From: Chara braunii
Taxonomy: Eukaryota > Streptophyta > Charophyceae > Charales > Characeae
Direction: 5' to 3'
DNA length: 21,534 nt
Assembly: GCA_003427395.1 (NCBI GenBank)
Contig: BFEA01000285.1
Location: 377,592 to 399,125 of the forward strand
Shown: positions 17,783 through 21,534 of the stretch, in pieces
How positions within the stretch are numbered: position 1 is the first letter of the stretch
Layout of the letters: each line of letters begins with the position of its first letter
The notes under the pieces: generated by a model
What the model was told of the DNA's origin: nothing
The model's database searches: none
Seen by the model: only the letters and a program-made list of their open reading frames with translations
Program-made: the position numbers and the translations under genes

Positions 17783-19610
17783 GTTCGAGACGTGTTACCA
17801 TAGTGGCCACAGTTCATGCACGTGCCCCTCGCAACTCGGTCCCTCCACACCTCATACTCTAAACCAAGTTTTACCCAGGCAGGTGTTCCTTGGTCGTCCT
17901 GACCCGTGGACCGTACTACCTTCTTCTTCCCAGTCCCCCTAGCCTTTTCTTTGATAGGCGCCACGACTCCCCCATCCGAAGTCTCACTAGCCCCATCATG
18001 CTCTGTGTCCTCCCCAAGGTCTGGGAAGTCGTCAATCTCTGTCGTCTGACCATCATGATCGACGAACATTAATTGGCCTTTCTTCTTCCAGTCTTGGGGT
18101 AGTCTCTTCTTCCTACCATCGCCCTGACTCTGATGCGCAGATCCCAACTTAGCCTCTATGTCTAAGGCTTTCTTACTGAAAGAGGCAAAGTTGTGTTGGT
18201 CGACATAAGCCTCATCTACCAGCTTTGTCCTTACCTTTGAAGGCAGACATCTAAGGTAATTCGTAAGGAGTACTTGCTGGTCATAGCGCACACCAGGTAC
18301 CACGAGCAGACGTTCTATGGTGTCCGTCAACTCTCTAGCATTCTTGTACCGTCTGGCACAGAGACTGTTGATTGCATCAATGGCCTTTTGAGCCCCTTGA
18401 GGGTCATGCCACCTGTTGTACACGGACCGTACAAACTCTTCCAATGTCTGGGCCGTGGCCCAGGCATCGAAGTTCTGATCGTAGCCCTGCTGCAGCACTA
18501 GGTCATTCAACCAACGGGCTGCGGACCCCTCTAGAAAGGAGGCAGCCACAACAACTTCCTGCTTTGGCTTGGTAAGCTTGTGCCTCGCATAAGTAGGCAC
18601 CGTCCTTACCCAGGTATCCATATCCTCGTCCTTCTTCCTGTCGCCGGAGAAGGGTTTAGGACTCAGCAAGGGTATTTTGGGCATCCACTGCATAGGCTGC
18701 ATTGGCCCAGGGGCTTGCTACAGTGGCTGCATAGCCACCGAAACAGGTTGTTGCACACTAACCTGGGCCTGACTTGACATTGGGACTGTAGTAACCACTG
18801 TCGTCGATGGTACGGTTGAGACTCTATGAACCGGACCACTAGTTGCTATAAAACCACCTGGAGGGGGCATGCCAAACATAGATGAGAATGAAGGCCCTGC
18901 AGGTGGCAGCGTCCCTGATGGACCTGCACCTGAAGGGGGAACTACAGCATACTGAGGCTGCCTCATCATGGGACGAGGAGCCCAAAGTGCAGCCAAAATC
19001 TCTTTTTGGCCTGCCACTAGTTCAGCCAGCACTTCCTGCTGGACAGCCTGCGCTTCCACCACACAAAGAAGCGAGTTACGCAGCACTCGTATCGCAGGGT
19101 CAAGCGCTGACTCATCTAATGCTTCCAATCTCCCTAGCTCCTCTCTTCTACTACCTAGTTTAGCTTTCCTCATGATTGCTTTTCTTCTCCTCTCTGCTGC
19201 CTCATCCAATTGTCGTTGTAGCTTATCCTGAAGTTCTTCTGCTTGGAGGATTTCATAATCCTCCGGCGTGAGTTGAGTCTGTTGGCTGACTCGCAAGCCA
19301 GCAATTTGGTTAATGGACCCCTAAGAATTACTATGGCTAACTCCCGACGAAGTGGACTATGAAGAGGTTTGCGACATGGTAGATGAAGTAGCCATGGTTG
19401 TACCGGTGCTAACCGAAATTCTAGTCCTGGCACTATCCTCAGCTGCCCTCGCTCTCCTTGTCGTTGCTCTCTCTCTAGCCTCTCTCCGCAATCTCCTCTC
19501 GTCTCCTGGACCAACTCCAAGAATGTCAAAGGCTGACTGTGAGCAGTCCCACGAGTAGTCCTCCGGTCGTCCACTAACAACTCCTCCTCACTAGGGCTTG
19601 CATCACTCAT
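17776..19610 (-). pseudogene. element 2 gag (frameshift and stops)
   Basis: The start MSDASPSEEELL at 19610 matches element 1. A small indel near 19515 shifts the frame. In the correct frame, TAG codons at 19357-19359, 19321-19323 and 18718-18720 each replace a CAG (Gln) of element 1. The capsid-like domain is open in 17776-18702 (WVRTVPTYARHKL, AARWLNDL, VYNRWHDPQGAQKA, NYLRCLPSKVRTKL). The knuckle reads [14 protein letters not shown]: the His ligand at the fourth spacer is Asn, so the CCHC motif is damaged. As in element 1, TGA (17776-17778) follows the last Cys at once and pol continues in the -1 frame. Confidence 0.92.
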
Positions 19611-20875
19611 GAGCTACAGTGTGTGTGATCTAAACTAGAATCCACACCGAATCCTACCTTAGCCTGACACACAACCGAGTACGAATCACAACTAATTTCG
19701 GTCGGACTGAATAGAAACAGTTAGGTGATGTAGTAACAACTAATGTCAGATCCTACAGGAAATATCACATCTATTTTTAGATTACCCTAGAACAGATTGC
19801 AATGCAGCAAAGAACTAATCTATCTACAGTTGTCTATCAATTGTTAGTCAAGTTTGTAACAACTAGATAATAAAAAATAAAAATAATATCTCCTGTTGGC
19901 GATGTATACTGGATGGCAGATTGTCTATGATTGCCACTGTGAACAGTTACCGGAATCCCCCCTCCCCCTGTACCCTTCTTGAGTTGTCACTCTGTGTCGA
20001 CGCCCTGAGCATCTAGTTGAGCAGCGTGTCTGAAGGTGTGCAATCCGGCCCACCCCTATGCCCCAAGTCAACGCCGAACCTGCCAGCCCCTGCACATTAT
20101 TTACCCTCGCATGCAACGAGCCTTACACCCGGTTTGATCTGGCTGATCCGGAGGCATTTAAGGAGATCCCCCGAACTCCGCAGGAATTATTTAACGTCAC
20201 AGATAGGATGGCGATCACAGCCAGAGTCAACACTGAGTCCCCGCCAGAAATATTTAGAGACGGTCTGGTAAGCGTCTGTCAAAGGGCTGGCATGCCCTGC
20301 ATGACCTCTATTGCGCAAGCAGCAGAACCAAGGACTTGCGGCAAAGCATGCGTGTACTAGTCCCAGCAGGTTGGCATGGTGACCGTGACCCGAGTGCTTC
20401 GTCCAGGGCCCTGCAGAGGCTTCGCCCGTCTCCCACCAGCTTGCTGCCCATTAAGAATGTCGACTCTCAAGGTTGAGCGCTCGCGACACCTCACATCGAG
20501 AGGACTCTCAAGACAATACTCACTTCCTCGTGGTAAGAAGTAACGAGGAGGGTAGATAAGGAAGAGAGCAACGTACCTCATAATGCTGCCCCCAACCACA
20601 GATTTCTCACCGGCAACCTGATGTGCATTTATGATGACTGGTCTTTGCCTCGGCACAACCAACAGCAGAATGCAGTTCCACCTCGGCTTAATATGCCACA
20701 TCAGCGAGCTCTCATCATCCAGCATACACCCCATATGTCGCCACATAGCTTCCGGGCACGCCCACACGACCCTGGGCCGCCTTATGTTCAACGCCCAAGC
20801 CTTATCACTGCCCCACACCTCATGCGAAGCACCGAACAGCTATTGCGAAGAACCAATGAAGCGCAATATGAACCA
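19611..20875 (-). other. element 2 5' leader between PBS and gag
   Basis: This leader is colinear with 8087-9353 of element 1: AT-rich near gag (19640-19920), GC-richer beyond. It is unusually long for a plain 5' UTR. A plus-strand open frame sits at 20058-20360. No sense-strand gene is convincing; the 153-aa minus-strand frame at 20357-20818 is not preserved in element 1. Confidence 0.75.
20058..20360 (+). CDS. possible antisense ORF in the element leader, unknown function
   Basis: A 100-aa frame on the strand opposite to gag-pol, starting MPQVNAEPAS and ending with TAG. The middle (about residues 20-90) has balanced, protein-like composition, for example NEPYTRFDLADPEAF and RMAITARVNTESPPEIF. 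I do not recognise a family, signal peptide or membrane segment. Element 1 keeps the homologous sequence at about 8563-8830 but with a single-base loss after PYTR and later breaks, so it is open in one of two copies only. It could be a captured host gene piece or an extra antisense ORF as reported in some plant Ty3/gypsy elements. It could also be chance. Confidence 0.3.
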   Translation: MPQVNAEPASPCTLFTLACNEPYTRFDLADPEAFKEIPRTPQELFNVTDRMAITARVNTESPPEIFRDGLVSVCQRAGMPCMTSIAQAAEPRTCGKACVY

Positions 20876-20887
20876 GCTCTGATACCA
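20876..20887 (-). promoter_or_regulatory. primer-binding site, initiator-Met tRNA type
   Basis: TGGTATCAGAGC on the minus strand, separated from the 5' LTR by ATT exactly as in element 1; the next bases (TGGTT) allow additional pairing to tRNA-iMet. Confidence 0.95.
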
Positions 20888-20890
20888 AAT

Positions 20891-21534
20891 TGCAAGGAAA
20901 ATAAGCAACAGCGAGATGACAATTTCAGATTACACCATCACATTGAAAGCCAGATAGTCGCACCGTGTCCAGAGAGCAGCATTGCACCAATAATACACCG
21001 ATGGAGGATTCGTAGTATTGAAAACCAATGTCCAAGAGAGCTTTCTCTCTCCACACCAACACAAGAGTCTAGTCCCTTCACTCTCCTACTTGGCGCTCAG
21101 CACCCAGCCAACTCCTACACAGCTATTATCAGCCTACTAATTGACCATGCAACTGTTGACATCAGCGGCAACCCGAAGTACTTGAAGTTGTCGTTCAATG
21201 CAGACCATCGCCAATACAAGGTATGTGCCCTCACATCATCATCATCATCATCATCCTTCACCCTTCCCTGGCTTTACACCCACGTCTTCCTCCCTTACAC
21301 CCGAAGACCACTCATGCACCTCACTGTAGTCCAAGCCCACCAGCTATGGTGGCTGGGCTATGGCGCTGCCCTCAGCAGCGCCCTTCTTCCCTGCACGACC
21401 GCACGTGCAGCACCTCGCCTCTCAGCGCCAGCAGCAGCCCACGGGCATTTGCTCCAGCAGCGCTGCCGCTGGCATGCGAGTGCCTGAATTTGGCTGCTTG
21501 GGGAGAGCTCTTTCCTTTATGGAAAGAGCTGGCC
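20891..21534 (-). repeat. element 2 5' LTR (partial, cut by window end)
   Basis: Starts TGCAAGGAAAATAAG like the other LTRs and aligns to 10632-10863 and then 11794 onward, so it shows the empty site of the solo-LTR insertion. It has a CAT microsatellite near 21236-21254, a donor-like AAG/GTATGT at 21218-21226, and the perfect 10-bp hairpin at 21506-21530. The window ends before the region duplicated at 12126-12316 and before the LTR end. Confidence 0.93.

Larger units (their letters stand above)
10632..21534 (-). mobile_element. element 2: second chromovirus of the same family, with two nested insertions, cut by window end
   Basis: It has the same orientation, LTR ends, PPT, PBS and gene order as element 1. 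The internal part (12661-20890, 8230 bp) is longer only because of a 1294-bp DNA transposon plus its TTAA duplication; without them it is close in size to the 6889-bp interior of element 1. The 3' LTR is inflated by a 930-bp insertion and a 95-bp duplication. It contains several in-frame TAG/TGA codons and frameshifts and is not autonomous. The 5' LTR is incomplete at the window end. Element 2 keeps the integrase D,D-35-E residues that element 1 has lost. Confidence 0.94.

Noticed and set aside
20621-21487. 288-aa plus-strand open frame across leader, PBS and LTR
   Set aside because: It runs antisense through the PBS and LTR ends, ends in low-complexity Ser/Ala/Leu runs from a CAT microsatellite, and is not open in element 1.

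Overview
The window looks like the nuclear genome of a plant-lineage eukaryote (streptophyte) that still makes flagella. A charophyte alga such as Chara is my best guess; a seedless land plant is also possible. Three observations support this. An exon at 883-1290 encodes the microtubule-binding domain of a flagellar-type dynein heavy chain. Both LTR retroelements carry a primer-binding site matching the 3' end of plant initiator-Met tRNA. Spliceosomal intron signals and abundant microsatellites are present. The species cannot be fixed from sequence alone.

Layout: 1-882 is noncoding host DNA (probably intron) with CA and CT microsatellites. 883-1290 is the dynein exon, closed by a GTATGT donor. 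From 1291 to the end no further dynein exon is visible, and nearly everything is transposon. Element 1 (1448-10425) is a full-length Ty3/gypsy chromovirus on the minus strand, with 1032- and 1057-bp LTRs, PPT, PBS and a 4-bp AAAG target duplication. A 206-bp spacer (10426-10631) follows. Element 2 (10632 to beyond 21534) is a second member of the same family in the same orientation; its upstream LTR is cut by the window end. Element 2 carries two younger insertions. One is a 930-bp solo-LTR-like sequence with an ACAG duplication inside its 3' LTR (10864-11793). The other is a 1294-bp DNA transposon with 12-bp terminal inverted repeats and a TTAA duplication inside its reverse transcriptase (15326-16619).

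Both chromoviruses have the same order, read right to left on the plus strand: 5' LTR, PBS, a leader of about 1.27 kb, gag (coiled-coil N terminus, capsid-like domain, zinc knuckle), then pol in the -1 frame relative to gag (aspartic protease, reverse transcriptase, RNase H, integrase with GPY/F module and C-terminal chromodomain), PPT, 3' LTR. Both are dead copies. Element 1 has lost the integrase catalytic Glu and part of RNase H; element 2 has lost the zinc-knuckle His and its RT is split. Many of the stop codons are CAG to TAG changes, as expected from deamination of CHG-methylated cytosines.

No cellular operon or defence system is present. The main points are the nested insertions, one probable TTAA-type non-autonomous transposon, a possible antisense ORF in the element leader, and several signs of assembly artefact in the LTRs (shared N positions and an N-flanked 95-bp duplication).
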